This document shows positions 54,557-63,684 of a stretch of DNA of 64,000 nucleotides, in pieces (position 1 is the stretch's first letter; each line of letters begins with the position of its first letter). A program made the position numbers and the translations under genes. Source of the DNA: Paraburkholderia sp. PGU19 (GTDB lineage: Bacteria > Pseudomonadota > Gammaproteobacteria > Burkholderiales > Burkholderiaceae); contig NZ_AP023181.1 of NCBI RefSeq assembly GCF_013426915.1, positions 2,170,001 through 2,234,000 on the forward strand. Direction: 5' to 3'. A model generated the notes under the pieces. That model was given only the letters and a program-made list of their open reading frames with translations, was not told where the DNA came from and searched no databases.

Positions 54557-54888
54557 GTCGAATTGTCCTGTGCAGTGGGCGGGCGGCTTGTCCCGTGATA
54601 GCACGCGAAACGCAGTAACGCAAACGCCGGTAATGGCGGCCATTATAGGGACGCGCCGCTGCGAAGATTCTTGAGCCGCGGGAAACCAACCTTTGCGGGT
54701 CCGGCATTGCGCGCGATGGCGTTTTGGATACGTCTGTCTAAACAATCGAGTCAGACAAACGTTTGCCAGGTTGGTCCGGACGCCCACGTCGTGCATACTT
54801 GCTGCCTGCACGCACTGCACGCACTGCACGCACTGCACGCACTGCACGATTGCGATGCGGTAAAAAGTTCGAGAGGAGAAAACGAGTC
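54557..54888. other. Intergenic region upstream of the PilZ gene
   Basis: About 330 bp between divergent genes. It carries the 9-bp tandem repeat at 54806-54848. No gene is seen. Confidence 0.6.
54806..54848 (+). repeat. 9-bp tandem repeat (CTGCACGCA, nearly five copies)
   Basis: Four exact copies of CTGCACGCA (54806-54841) and a partial fifth (CTGCACG). It lies 41 bp before the PilZ start and 25 bp before its ribosome site, so copy number changes could alter promoter or leader spacing. Confidence 0.85.
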
Positions 54889-55800
54889 ATGCCGTTGGTG
54901 CCGCTGTCGCAACGGGAAGTCACGATCGGGGTTCCGCTGCCGTTTTCCGTCTACACGGCGGACGGCAGGCTGCTGATGGCGCGCGGGCACATCGTTCATA
55001 GCGCGGTGCAATGCGAGCGGCTCTTTGCGCAAGGGCCGTTCAGGCATCCGTTCCCCGGTGAGCGCCGCGACGACGCCACGCCTGAGGACGCGGACACCAC
55101 ACCCGCGTCCGCTGGGCGCGCGCGGCGCGGCAATGAGGACCAGACGCTCGTGGGTCCATTTCCCGTGTCGGGCTGCATCCCCGAAGACTTCGTCATCACG
55201 CTGGCAAACGGCCCGGCCATTTCCTCGCGCACCCGCTTCGTCGGCGCGCTCGACGACGTCAGCCTGCTGCTCGCGGGCGCGGGCGTCGATCCTGCGTTCG
55301 CGGCGGGCGAGGCTGTCGAAGGGCAGTTCATCGCGGGGCGTTATCGCCATGCGTTCGAATCGGAAGTCATCGGCCGGCATACGTCACCGTTCGACGTGCT
55401 TTATCTGCGTTACCCCACGGAAGTCCGCTCGCGAGCGCTGCGGCGGCATGTGCGCGTCGGCATCGACGTGACGGCGCGCCTCTCGCAAAACGACCGGCCC
55501 ATGGCGGGGACGGAAGTCCGCGCAGTCGATCTGAGCGCCGCGGGCGTCGGCCTGCTGGTGAACTCGACCTCGAATTCGCTCGCGCCCGGCGAGCACTTCA
55601 AGCTTTCGCTGCCGCTCGCGCGTGCCGGCCGCGTGCGCACGGCGCCGCTGAACTGCATCGCGCGCAACCGCCGCACGAAGGACGGGGAAACCCTGGTGGG
55701 CGCCGAGTTCGGCAATACGTCGGGCGACGTGCGCGCGCTGGTCAAGGAGTATGTGCTGGACGTGCTGACGGGGGCCGTGCCGCCCGAGCGCCACGCATAG
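54889..55800 (+). CDS. YcgR-like PilZ-domain c-di-GMP effector
   Basis: Protein of 303 aa. The C-terminal PilZ domain has the c-di-GMP motifs: RxxxR in RRHVRVGIDV (about residue 185) and DLSAAGVGL. The N-terminal part has a YcgR-N-like beta domain interrupted by a Pro/Asp/Arg-rich insertion (about residues 55-85). GAGGAG lies upstream of the ATG. Probably a flagellar brake or adhesion switch. Confidence 0.85.
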   Translation: MPLVPLSQREVTIGVPLPFSVYTADGRLLMARGHIVHSAVQCERLFAQGPFRHPFPGERRDDATPEDADTTPASAGRARRGNEDQTLVGPFPVSGCIPEDFVITLANGPAISSRTRFVGALDDVSLLLAGAGVDPAFAAGEAVEGQFIAGRYRHAFESEVIGRHTSPFDVLYLRYPTEVRSRALRRHVRVGIDVTARLSQNDRPMAGTEVRAVDLSAAGVGLLVNSTSNSLAPGEHFKLSLPLARAGRVRTAPLNCIARNRRTKDGETLVGAEFGNTSGDVRALVKEYVLDVLTGAVPPERHA

Positions 55801-55830
55801 CGCGACAGCCCGCCCGCCTGGACCGGCGCG

Positions 55831-55856
55831 AAAAAAAGCCGACGTCATCGTCGGCT
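55831..55856 (-). terminator. Rho-independent terminator for the H-NS-like gene
   Basis: On the minus strand AGCCGACG (complement of 55849-55856), loop of 4, CGTCGGCT (complement of 55837-55844), then a run of seven T (complement of 55831-55837). Confidence 0.75.
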
Positions 55857-55986
55857 GAATCGGTTCCCGTGCTTACGAGGGGGTGCACAGGAACCGTCGC
55901 CATGATACGGACGGCAAGATGAAGAGACGCTTAAGGGCCTGCGAGATGTCACATTCGCGTCGTTCGCGTGATGCTGGCCATTCGCG

Positions 55987-56241
55987 TCACTCGCACAGAA
56001 AGTGATCGATGCTTTGCCCAGCCGCAACCGCGCGGCGCAGCCATTCCGGGTGCTCGCCGTCGCCCGTCCACGTATTGCCCCACGCATCGCGGTAGCGAAT
56101 CCGTTTCGCTTCGTCGATATCCTGCTGCAGCGCATGTTGCAGTGCTTCCAATGTGATATTGCACTCCTGCATGCGGCGTTTGAGCCAGACAATCAGGCGC
56201 TCGCGCGCTTCGCCTTCGAGATGTTCAATGACGGCGGACAC
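55987..56241 (-). CDS. H-NS-family nucleoid protein, short form
   Basis: DNA-binding protein of 84 aa. The C-terminal AT-hook-like H-NS motif is clear: YRDAWGNTWTGDGEHPEWLRRAVAAGQSIDHFL. The N-terminal oligomerisation region is short (about 45 residues, helical). It starts at GTG with GAGGAAA upstream. H-NS proteins often silence foreign or AT-rich DNA; whether the short form oligomerises is uncertain. Confidence 0.78.
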   Translation of the reverse strand: MSAVIEHLEGEARERLIVWLKRRMQECNITLEALQHALQQDIDEAKRIRYRDAWGNTWTGDGEHPEWLRRAVAAGQSIDHFLCE

Positions 56242-56569
56242 GTTGTGTTTCCTCGTTTGCAAAAAAGACGGTTGATCCCGTGACGATGGGGTGGGCCGGG
56301 CGTTGGCCCATGACGTCGACAATGTAGGGAGGCCGCGCGCAAGCGGGTTTCCGCAAGGCACGCGCGGGTTCCGAAACGCACGGCGGCGGGCTGGAATCTG
56401 CCGTAAGGAGGCCGGCCGGGCTTGACGGGCGGGGCCCGAGGCCGCGCGGAGGGGCAGAACTATACCTACATATGATTCTCGCGGCCGGGCGATTCCCATA
56501 AGATGGAATCATCTTGAACGGCATTACGCAGAACCGTGCCGTCGCAAACCAACGGCCGAGGAAAGTCGC
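56242..56569. other. Intergenic region between H-NS-like and receiver genes
   Basis: About 330 bp with both divergent promoters. AAGATG-GAAT-CATCTT (56500-56515) is a short perfect dyad upstream of the receiver gene. Otherwise nothing is seen. Confidence 0.5.
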
Positions 56570-56950
56570 TTGCACAACCATCCGATCGCTTCAGTCATCG
56601 ACGACGACGAATCCGTCCGCACCGCGATGTCTAGCCTCGTTCGTTCGCTGGATTGGGATGTCCGGCTGTACGCATCGGCCGAGGCGTTCCTCGCATCCGA
56701 CGTGGACCAGGTCGCGTGCATCATCTCCGATGTGCAAATGCCCGGTATGAGCGGTCTCGACATGTATCGTCATCTGCTGGACATGGGCGTCACGCAGCCC
56801 ATCATTTTCATCTCCGCTTTCGCCTCCGACGCGGTGCGCCGCCAGGCACTCGACCTGGGCGCGCTATGCGTGCTGACCAAACCTGTCGACGGCGCCGAAG
56901 TGTCGCGCTGCCTCGCTGGGCTCGAACCCGACGGCTCGCAGGGCGACTGA
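56570..56950 (+). CDS. Single-domain response regulator
   Basis: Stand-alone receiver of 126 aa: VIDDDESVRTA, phospho-acceptor Asp in CIISDVQMPGMSG (about residue 53) and Lys in VLTKPV. No output domain, so it acts by protein contact or as a phosphate sink. Starts at TTG with GAGGAAAG. It resembles the FixJ receiver and precedes a FixL/FixJ-like pair. Confidence 0.8.
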   Translation: MHNHPIASVIDDDESVRTAMSSLVRSLDWDVRLYASAEAFLASDVDQVACIISDVQMPGMSGLDMYRHLLDMGVTQPIIFISAFASDAVRRQALDLGALCVLTKPVDGAEVSRCLAGLEPDGSQGD

Positions 56951-57224
56951 GTCCGGCGCGGATTACCGCGCCGCGGCCCTATGACAAGGGTTGTCGGGCT
57001 ATTCGGATAGAATCCTTACCGGATCGAAATGGGCCGGCTTGCTGGATGTCCGACTGTCGAGCGACGCGTGTGGCGGCGCGAATCAGGGTTGCGCCGCCCG
57101 CTGACAAATGCGGCTTTAAAGCGCCGCTAATCAATGCCGCAGACAAGCGCTCGCGAGGAACGCCTATGCCGAAGATGTGCCGTCCATTCCACTCCACAGC
57201 AATACAGCGCGTTCACGGGGCGTC

Positions 57225-59426
57225 ATGACGTTCCGTCAGGGCGCAGCCGTGACGTCGGCTCGCGACGCGCGCGTTCTCTTTTCTCTTGCGGGCATTGTCG
57301 GCGTGATCGTGTTCCTGATCGACGCGCTGACGCCGCTCGACATCGCCATTGCCGTGCTTTATGTGGCCGTCGTGCTGCTCGTCGCGTCGACGGGCTTGCG
57401 GCATGCCACGATCGCAACGGCATACGCGTGTGTGGCGCTGACGGTGATTGCCTTCCTGATGTCGCACGACGAGAACTATTCCGGCGGCTCGATTGCGCGC
57501 GGTATCGTGAGCCTGCTTGCAATCGGCACGACCTCGTTTCTCGCGTTGCGCAACCAGGCGAACACGGTGCGGCTGCAGGAGCAGATCCAGTTGCTGAACC
57601 TGACGCACGACGCGATCGTCGCGTACGACATGAGCGACCGCATCACGTTCTGGAACCAGGGCGCCGAGGAACTGTACGGCTGGACGGCCGACCAGGCAAT
57701 CGGCCAGCGCATCCACGAACTGACGCGCACCAGTTCATCCATTCCCCTCGACGCGCTGCGCGATGAGGTCGTGCGCAAGGGCCGCTGGGAAGGCGAACTG
57801 GAGCGCGTGCGCAGCGACGGCAGCACCGTCATCGTGTCGAGCCGCTTTGCCCTGTGGCGAGACGACAAGGGCAAGCCGCGCGCGATACTCGCGACCAACA
57901 ACGACATCACGATGCGCAAGCGCATGGAAGCCGAGTTGCAGCGGCAGCAGGAAGACCTGCGCGCGATCATCGACGCGATTCCCGGCATGGTCTGGAGTTC
58001 GTCGCGCGATGGCGAACTGAGCTACATCAACCGACGCTGGAACGAGCTTGGCATCACGTTGACGGGCGGCAGCGGCGACGTCTGGACATCGATCGTGCAT
58101 CCCGACGACTGGCCCGCGATGCACGCGGCGTGGCGCGGCGCGATCGCCACGGGCAAGCCGTTCGAGAACGTCGCACGCATCCGCCAGAGCAACGGCTCGT
58201 ACCGGTGGATGCATATCGGCGCGGACCCGCTGCGCGATCAGAACGGGGAGATTCTGCGCTGGTATGGCGTCAATACCGATATCGAGGAGCGCAAGCAGGC
58301 CGAGCAGGCGCTGGAGCGCAGCGAGGCGTTCCTGTCCGACGCGCAGCGTCTGAGCCGCACTGGCAGCATTGCGACGCGCCTGCCCGCGGGCGCGATGTGG
58401 TGGTCCGACGAGGTCTACCGGATCTTCGAGTATTCGCCCGACTACACGCCGGGCATGGAGCTGATCCTCGCGCGCACGCATCCCGACGATCTCGCTTTGG
58501 TCCGTGAAGCGTACGAAGCGGGACTGTCGGGCGCGCCATATGTCGACGTCGAGCACCGGCTGCAGATGCCCGACGGGCGGATCAAGTACGTGCACTACGT
58601 CGCGCATCTGGCCGTGCCGCAGTCGGCCAGCATCGAATACGTGGGCGCGCTGATGGACGTGACGGAGCGGCAGCTCGCGCAGGACGCGCTCGACCGCTCG
58701 ACGGCGGAACTCGCGCACGTCACGCGCGTGACGATGCTCGGCGAACTCGCCGCGTCGATCGCGCATGAAGTCACGCAGCCGCTCGCCGCGATCGTCACGG
58801 CGGGCGATGCCGCGACGCGCTGGCTGAACCGCGCGAAGCCCGATCTCGGCGAAGTCGGCCAGTCGATCAACCAGATGGTGCGCGACGCGAAGCGCGCCAG
58901 CGACGTGATCCGCCAGATACGTTCGATGGCGCAGAAGCGCGATCCGAGCCAGGCGGTGCTCGATCTGAACGGTATCGTGAGAGAATCGATTGAGCTTGTA
59001 CGGCGTGAGCTGGACGCCGCGCGGGTCGAGCTGGAAGCCTGCTACGCGGAGCCGCCGCCGTTCGTGTGCGGTGACCGCGTGCAGCTTCAGCAGGTGGTCA
59101 TCAATCTCGTGATGAATGGCGTGCAGGCGATGGCGGGCATGACGGGGCGGGCGCGGCACATGCGCATCGCAACGAGCCTCGCGGACGGGCACTATGGGCA
59201 GGTCGCCATCGAAGATTCGGGAACAGGCATCAGCGACGAGAACGTGGGGCGGCTCTTCAACGCGTTCTTCACGACCAAGGCGGACGGCATGGGCATGGGA
59301 CTGTCGATCTGCCGGTCCATCGTCGAGGCGCACGGCGGGCGTATCTGGGCCGAGTCTGAAGAAGGGCGGGGCGCAACGATGCAATTCGTTTTGCCGATCG
59401 ATAAAGGAACGTGCGATGAGCAGTGA
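57225..59426 (+). CDS. FixL-like multi-PAS sensor histidine kinase
   Basis: Kinase of 733 aa. Three N-terminal membrane segments (residues 15-110), then PAS (LTHDAIVAYDMSDRITFWNQGAEELYG), PAS (GMVWSSSRDGELSYINRRW) and a third PAS-like region (DAQRLSRTGSIATRL), each with a PAC tail. HisKA has His in AASIAHEVTQPLAAI (about residue 525), HATPase has EDSGTGI and GMGMGLSICRSI. The ATG 57225 is chosen (GGGGCG upstream); a GTG at 57177 is less likely. The stop overlaps the FixJ-like gene by 11 bp. Confidence 0.88.
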   Translation: MTFRQGAAVTSARDARVLFSLAGIVGVIVFLIDALTPLDIAIAVLYVAVVLLVASTGLRHATIATAYACVALTVIAFLMSHDENYSGGSIARGIVSLLAIGTTSFLALRNQANTVRLQEQIQLLNLTHDAIVAYDMSDRITFWNQGAEELYGWTADQAIGQRIHELTRTSSSIPLDALRDEVVRKGRWEGELERVRSDGSTVIVSSRFALWRDDKGKPRAILATNNDITMRKRMEAELQRQQEDLRAIIDAIPGMVWSSSRDGELSYINRRWNELGITLTGGSGDVWTSIVHPDDWPAMHAAWRGAIATGKPFENVARIRQSNGSYRWMHIGADPLRDQNGEILRWYGVNTDIEERKQAEQALERSEAFLSDAQRLSRTGSIATRLPAGAMWWSDEVYRIFEYSPDYTPGMELILARTHPDDLALVREAYEAGLSGAPYVDVEHRLQMPDGRIKYVHYVAHLAVPQSASIEYVGALMDVTERQLAQDALDRSTAELAHVTRVTMLGELAASIAHEVTQPLAAIVTAGDAATRWLNRAKPDLGEVGQSINQMVRDAKRASDVIRQIRSMAQKRDPSQAVLDLNGIVRESIELVRRELDAARVELEACYAEPPPFVCGDRVQLQQVVINLVMNGVQAMAGMTGRARHMRIATSLADGHYGQVAIEDSGTGISDENVGRLFNAFFTTKADGMGMGLSICRSIVEAHGGRIWAESEEGRGATMQFVLPIDKGTCDEQ

Positions 59427-60090
59427 TGAAATGAACGACCCGAATCAGTCGATCGTTTATGTCGTCGACGACGACGATTCGATGCGCGCGGCCGTCACGA
59501 TGCTGCTGCGGTCGGTGGGTTTGCGGGTCGAGGCTTTTGCGTCTGCGCAGGAGTTTTTGTCGCTCGATAAGCCTGATATTCCCAGTTGCCTGATTCTCGA
59601 TGTGCGGTTGAAGGGGCAGAGCGGGCTCGCTGTGCAGGAGCAGATCGCTGCTGGCAATGTGCATGTGCCCATTATTTTCATGACTGCGCATGGCGATATT
59701 GCGATGTCTGTGAAGGCTATGAAGGCCGGCGCGATGGATTTTCTGGCGAAGCCGTTTCGGGATCAGGACATGCTCGATGCGGTTGCGAATGCGCTCGCCA
59801 AAGACGAAGAGCGGAGAAAGTCCGAACGTTCGGTTTCTGATTTGAGAAAACGGTATGAGTCGCTGACGCCGAGAGAGCGTGAAGTGATGGCTTTTGTTGC
59901 TAGCGGGCTTATGAATAAGCAGATTGCTGCTGAGATGAACCTCAGTGAGATTACCGTCAAGATTCATCGCGGGCAGGCTATGAAGAAGATGGAGTCCAGG
60001 TCTCTGGCTGATTTTGTTCTTAAGGCGGAAGCGCTGGGGGTCAAGTCGTTGGAGGTGGGGGCGTCGACGCGGACGCAGCGCGGGTCTTGA
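59416..60090 (+). CDS. FixJ/LuxR-type response regulator
   Basis: Regulator of 224 aa: receiver (VYVVDDDDSMRAA, Asp in LILDVRLKGQSG, Lys in AKPFRDQ) and LuxR HTH (LTPREREVMAFVASGLMNKQIAAEMNLSEITVKIHRGQ). Translationally coupled to the kinase by an 11-bp overlap. Together they form a two-component switch of unknown signal. A few bases at the 3' end lead straight into the palindromic repeat. Confidence 0.9.
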   Translation: MSSDEMNDPNQSIVYVVDDDDSMRAAVTMLLRSVGLRVEAFASAQEFLSLDKPDIPSCLILDVRLKGQSGLAVQEQIAAGNVHVPIIFMTAHGDIAMSVKAMKAGAMDFLAKPFRDQDMLDAVANALAKDEERRKSERSVSDLRKRYESLTPREREVMAFVASGLMNKQIAAEMNLSEITVKIHRGQAMKKMESRSLADFVLKAEALGVKSLEVGASTRTQRGS

Positions 60091-60139
60091 GGTTGTTGTC
60101 TGTCTTCGACGTTGGTTTGGGTTTGCTTTTGGTTCTTTG

Positions 60140-60641
60140 CTGGCGTTCGCCGTTAATGGTGGTCTGCCAGTGGTTCCGCTGGCATCCGCGTTTTGTTAGC
60201 GTGCTTCAGGCGTTGCCCCTGTGCGGGGCGGCACCTACTTTTCTTTGCCGCCGCAAAGAAAAGTAGGCAAAAGAAAGCGGCTCACACCGCTAACTCTTGT
60301 GTTTGCCTGAGGGCCCCCAACGGGTCCCTCACTTCATGCGGCAACTTCTCGATTCGCGTTCGTTGCCAGCGCTCTTGCGGTGCGCCTCACCCGCTTCACC
60401 CACCCGCGCTGCACCATGCCGTGCCGGATATTCCTCCGCCGCCCAGGTGGCAAACTGTGTGTAGGCCGTAGTACTGCACACGCCTCACTCCGAACCGATA
60501 GCGCACGCGCACCACCCTGTAAGAGCGCCAAGCTATACGACGCGACAACCTACACACAGTTTGCCACCTGGGCGGCACATACCATTCGCTGCCGCTGGCC
60601 CGAGTATGGGTATTCGAAGCGGGTGAGGCGTTTATTCGAAG
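60140..60641. repeat. Palindromic repeat element, copy 2, left portion
   Basis: The left arm (60156-60289) is a 134-bp perfect inverted copy of 61851-61984, including the CTTTTCTTTGC palindrome (60237-60267). A central pair of perfect 25-bp inverted repeats lies at 60441-60465 and 60549-60573 around an 83-nt loop. Without the IS the element would be about 702 bp. No credible gene. Confidence 0.88.
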
Positions 60642-61765
60642 GGCGGTTTCAAAGACCAAGTGCAACAGCGGGGTTGATTTCGATTCCCTGCTTCTTGCAG
60701 TTTTCAATAAAGACTTGCGCGGGCGTTCTCCAGCCGAGCGTCTTGCGCGGACGGTTGTTCATCTCTATCGCAATCATGTCGAGCTGGCGCTGCGAGAGCA
60801 CGGACAGGTCCGCGCCCTTGGGCAGGTACTGGCGCAACAGACCGCTGGTGTTCTCACAGATGCCGCGCTGCCACGGGCTGTGTGGATCGCAGAAGTAGAT
60901 GCGCATGCCCGTTGCTTTGGCCAGTTCCTTGTGCAGTGCCATCTCCTTGCCCTGATCGTAGGTCAGCGTCTTGAGCAGTTCCGGGTCAAGCGGCGCAAAC
61001 GCTGCGCTGTAGCCCCGCAACGCCGCTTCCGCCGTGCTGTCATCCATCTTGACCAGCATCAGGAACAGCGTGCTGCGATCGATCAGCGTGCCCACCGCCG
61101 AGCGGTTTCCTGCCCCCTTGATGAGATCGCCTTCCCAGTGTCCGGCAAGCACCCGCTCGTTCGCCTCCGGGGGCGCACATGGATGCTGACCATGTCAGTG
61201 AGCTTGCCACGCCGGTCTTCGCCGCGCGAGCGGGGTCTGCGCGTGCTGCGTCCCCGTCTGAGCAGCGCGATCAGCTCGCGTTTGAGCTCGCCCCGAGGCA
61301 TGGCATAGATGGCGTGATAGATGGTTTCGTGAGACACGTTCAGGGTGGGCTCATCCGGATGCGCCTGCTTCAGCTGCGCACTGATCTGCTCGGGTGAATG
61401 GCATTTGGCCAGCAGTTCACGCACCTGCGGCCACAGCGGCCCATCGACGTGCAGCTTGCGTTCCCGCCGAGGCTTGCGCCGCAGTCTGCCTGCCCGCAAA
61501 CCCGCACGCCTTGAATTGTAACCGCCGGCGATCGGCGGTCGTCCCATCGTTGCGCGCTCGTGAGCCGGTTTCCAGTCATTGCGCTTCAGTTCGCGACTGA
61601 TCGTACTGGGTGAGCGCACAAGCGCACGCGCGATCTCGCGCGTGCTCTTGTCCTCAAACTTCATTGTAAAGATCACACCGCGCTCTTCGGCGCTCAGCTG
61701 TTCGTAGTTTTTTCCCATGCAACGTATCCTAAACGGAAGTGTTGCACTTGCATCTTGAAACCGCC
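60642..61765 (-). mobile_element. IS30-family insertion sequence, copy 2
   Basis: 1124 bp, same length and ends as copy 1 but inverted. Flanked by AAG (60639-60641 and 61766-61768), a different target duplication. Removing it restores ...TTCGAAGCGTTGGCAAC, which is intact at the first locus. It differs from copy 1 by at least two coding changes (Asn to Ser and Thr to Ile in the transposase). Confidence 0.93.
60649..61718 (-). CDS. IS30-family transposase, same -1 frame change
   Basis: First frame 61718-61083 (helix-turn-helix) and second about 61173-60649 (DDE domain), joined at the CCCCC run complementary to 61169-61173. Domain content is as in copy 1. Two substitutions distinguish it: ENTSGLL for ENTNGLL, and QVFIEN for QVFTEN. 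Confidence 0.85.
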
Positions 61766-61768
61766 AAG

Positions 61769-62000
61769 CGTTGGCAACGAATGCGAACAGGAAAGTCGCC
61801 GTGTGAAGCGTAAGACCCTGTGGGGGCCCTCAGGCAAGAACTAGAACTGGCGGTGTGAGCCGCTTTCTTTTGCCTACTTTTCTTTGCGGCGGCAAAGAAA
61901 AGTAGGTGCCGCCCCGCACAGGGGCAACGCCTGAAGCACGCTAACAAAACGCGGATGCCAGCGGAACCACTGGCAGACCACCATAACGCGGACGCTAGCG
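61769..62000. repeat. Palindromic repeat element, copy 2, right arm
   Basis: Contains the right perfect arm (61851-61984) and a looser extension inward mirroring 60300-60375. Beyond 62000 to 62264 is intergenic leader with no gene; it supplies the promoter of the AraC gene. Confidence 0.85.
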
Positions 62001-62264
62001 CACCCACAGGCAGACCACCACAACGCCGCTGCAAGCGAAGAAAACCCCAAACCCCAAAATCCGGCTGCGCCGCCAAAACAAAAAACCCCGCGCCCCGCGC
62101 GGCCCCCCCGGTATTAAACCTTCATATAGGTTGACGCAACCATTCGACTGCAAGGGCAACCCTATGTACGGCTAGTCGCGCCAGGCCCATCCGTTTAACT
62201 TTGATTCCATCGCGGCAGCGTTATTTGAGCCGCAATCAAATCACTGAAACCGGAAGAACCTGCC

Positions 62265-63224
62265 ATGACCACCACACTGATCGACCTGCCCGCTCCGCTT
62301 GCCGATGTCGTGTCGCGCCGCCAGGCATCCCCCATCGTCGCCGAACAGCAATGGCGCCGCATGAACGAATCCGCGCACGACGCCGCGACGCAGCGCGACA
62401 ACGTCGTCGTCATGCGCTGGACCCACGGCGGCGACGCGCCGCTCGAAGTATCGAACGAAGGCAGCGTCGCCGATCACTGCATCGGCCTGAACCTGAAGTG
62501 CGCGGCACTCACCTTCGATCACGCCGGCCGCAGGCTCGTACACGGCCGTCTGACGGCAGGCGCCGTTCAGGTCACCGCGCCCGGCGTGCCGACCCGAGCC
62601 GTGTTCTCGTCATCGGCCGACGTGCTCCATCTCTTCGTGTCGCAGCAGGTCCTCGCCGAGTGCTATCAGGACCTGTTCCAGCACTCGCGCGACGCCGACA
62701 TCGTGCTCGACGATCCCGAACTCATCCGCGACCCCGTGCTCGAGCGTCTGGGCCAGGCGCTGGCCGTTTCGCAGAGCAACGATGCCGCGCTCGGCAAGAT
62801 GTTCACGGACAGCGTCAGCCTCGCGATCGTGTCGCATATCGTCGGGCGTCATTTCGCCGGTGCGACCCGCCGTTCGCGCGAGGCCGCGCCGCTGCCGCAG
62901 TGGCGCATGAACCGCGTGATCGAATTCGTCGAAGCCCATCTCGCCGAACCCATCGGGCTTGCCGACATTGCCGCGAGCGCCGGCCTCACGCGCATGCATT
63001 TCGCCGCGCAATTCCGCCGCGCAACGGGCGTGCGCCCGCATGAATATCTGCTGCGCCGACGCGTCGAGCATGCGCAACATCTGCTCGTGACATCGAAGCA
63101 CAACGTGATGGATGTCGCGCTGAGCTGCGGATTCCGCTCCCAGGCCCACTTCACGACCGTGTTCAAGAAGTTCGTCGGCGAAACACCGCATCGCTGGAAA
63201 GAGAAGACGAACGACGCGCGCTAA
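62265..63224 (+). CDS. AraC-family transcriptional regulator
   Basis: Regulator of 319 aa: N-terminal sensor domain (residues 1-200) and C-terminal double HTH (IGLADIAASAGLTRMHFAAQFRRATGVRPHEYLLRRRVEHA and VMDVALSCGFRSQAHFTTVFKKFVGETPHRWK). Ligand and targets unknown. It precedes the DUF3331 gene by 73 bp. Confidence 0.88.
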   Translation: MTTTLIDLPAPLADVVSRRQASPIVAEQQWRRMNESAHDAATQRDNVVVMRWTHGGDAPLEVSNEGSVADHCIGLNLKCAALTFDHAGRRLVHGRLTAGAVQVTAPGVPTRAVFSSSADVLHLFVSQQVLAECYQDLFQHSRDADIVLDDPELIRDPVLERLGQALAVSQSNDAALGKMFTDSVSLAIVSHIVGRHFAGATRRSREAAPLPQWRMNRVIEFVEAHLAEPIGLADIAASAGLTRMHFAAQFRRATGVRPHEYLLRRRVEHAQHLLVTSKHNVMDVALSCGFRSQAHFTTVFKKFVGETPHRWKEKTNDAR

Positions 63225-63297
63225 CGCGCCGCCGTCCCGTACTTCAGACAGTCCACAAGCCTCGCCCGAACCGATCGCTTTCCACAGGAGTTTCGAC

Positions 63298-63684
63298 ATG
63301 CTGGCAAACGCAAACGTGATGGACCCATGGACCCAGACCATCGGTCTGCTAGGGACGACTTCGCGCCTGATGGCCGTCGCGGAAGCCGCAGCGCAGCCGC
63401 GTCACAAGACCCGCAACACGGATGAACCCGTGGGCGCGCAGGTGACGCTGATCGATCGCCCGACGCCTTCGACGGCCACCATCGCGTGGCGCGATTCGAC
63501 ACGCGGCTGTTTCGGCGATCAGGTCTGGCGCATGGCGCGCGCGCGCATGCCGGGCTTCTGCGCGATGAGCGGCCAGGTCATCCGCCCCGGCGATGCCGTG
63601 TACAAACCGAATCCGCGGCCCACGCCCGTCAATGGCGATGCGATGATTCTGGCGTCCGTCCTGCGCGACGCGGACACGCTCTGA
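63298..63684 (+). CDS. DUF3331-family protein
   Basis: Protein of 128 aa; TATIAWRDSTRGCFGDQVWRM and GFCAMSGQVIRPGDAVYKPNPRP are the DUF3331 pattern, seen almost only in Burkholderiaceae. The Cys pair and basic residues suggest a small metal- or nucleic-acid-binding protein, but no function is known. CACAGGAG precedes the ATG. Confidence 0.85.
   Translation: MLANANVMDPWTQTIGLLGTTSRLMAVAEAAAQPRHKTRNTDEPVGAQVTLIDRPTPSTATIAWRDSTRGCFGDQVWRMARARMPGFCAMSGQVIRPGDAVYKPNPRPTPVNGDAMILASVLRDADTL

Noticed and set aside
54806..54848. CRISPR-like array
   Set aside because: The 9-bp units are contiguous with no spacers, so it is a simple tandem repeat.
57735..59384. A 549-codon minus-strand frame opposite the FixL-like kinase
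   Set aside because: Antisense to a well-supported kinase with PAS, HisKA and HATPase motifs.
60156..61984. Reading the large inverted repeat with an internal transposase as one composite transposon
   Set aside because: The IS has its own inverted ends and 3-bp target duplications inside the repeat, and the same repeat is interrupted at a different point in the other copy.
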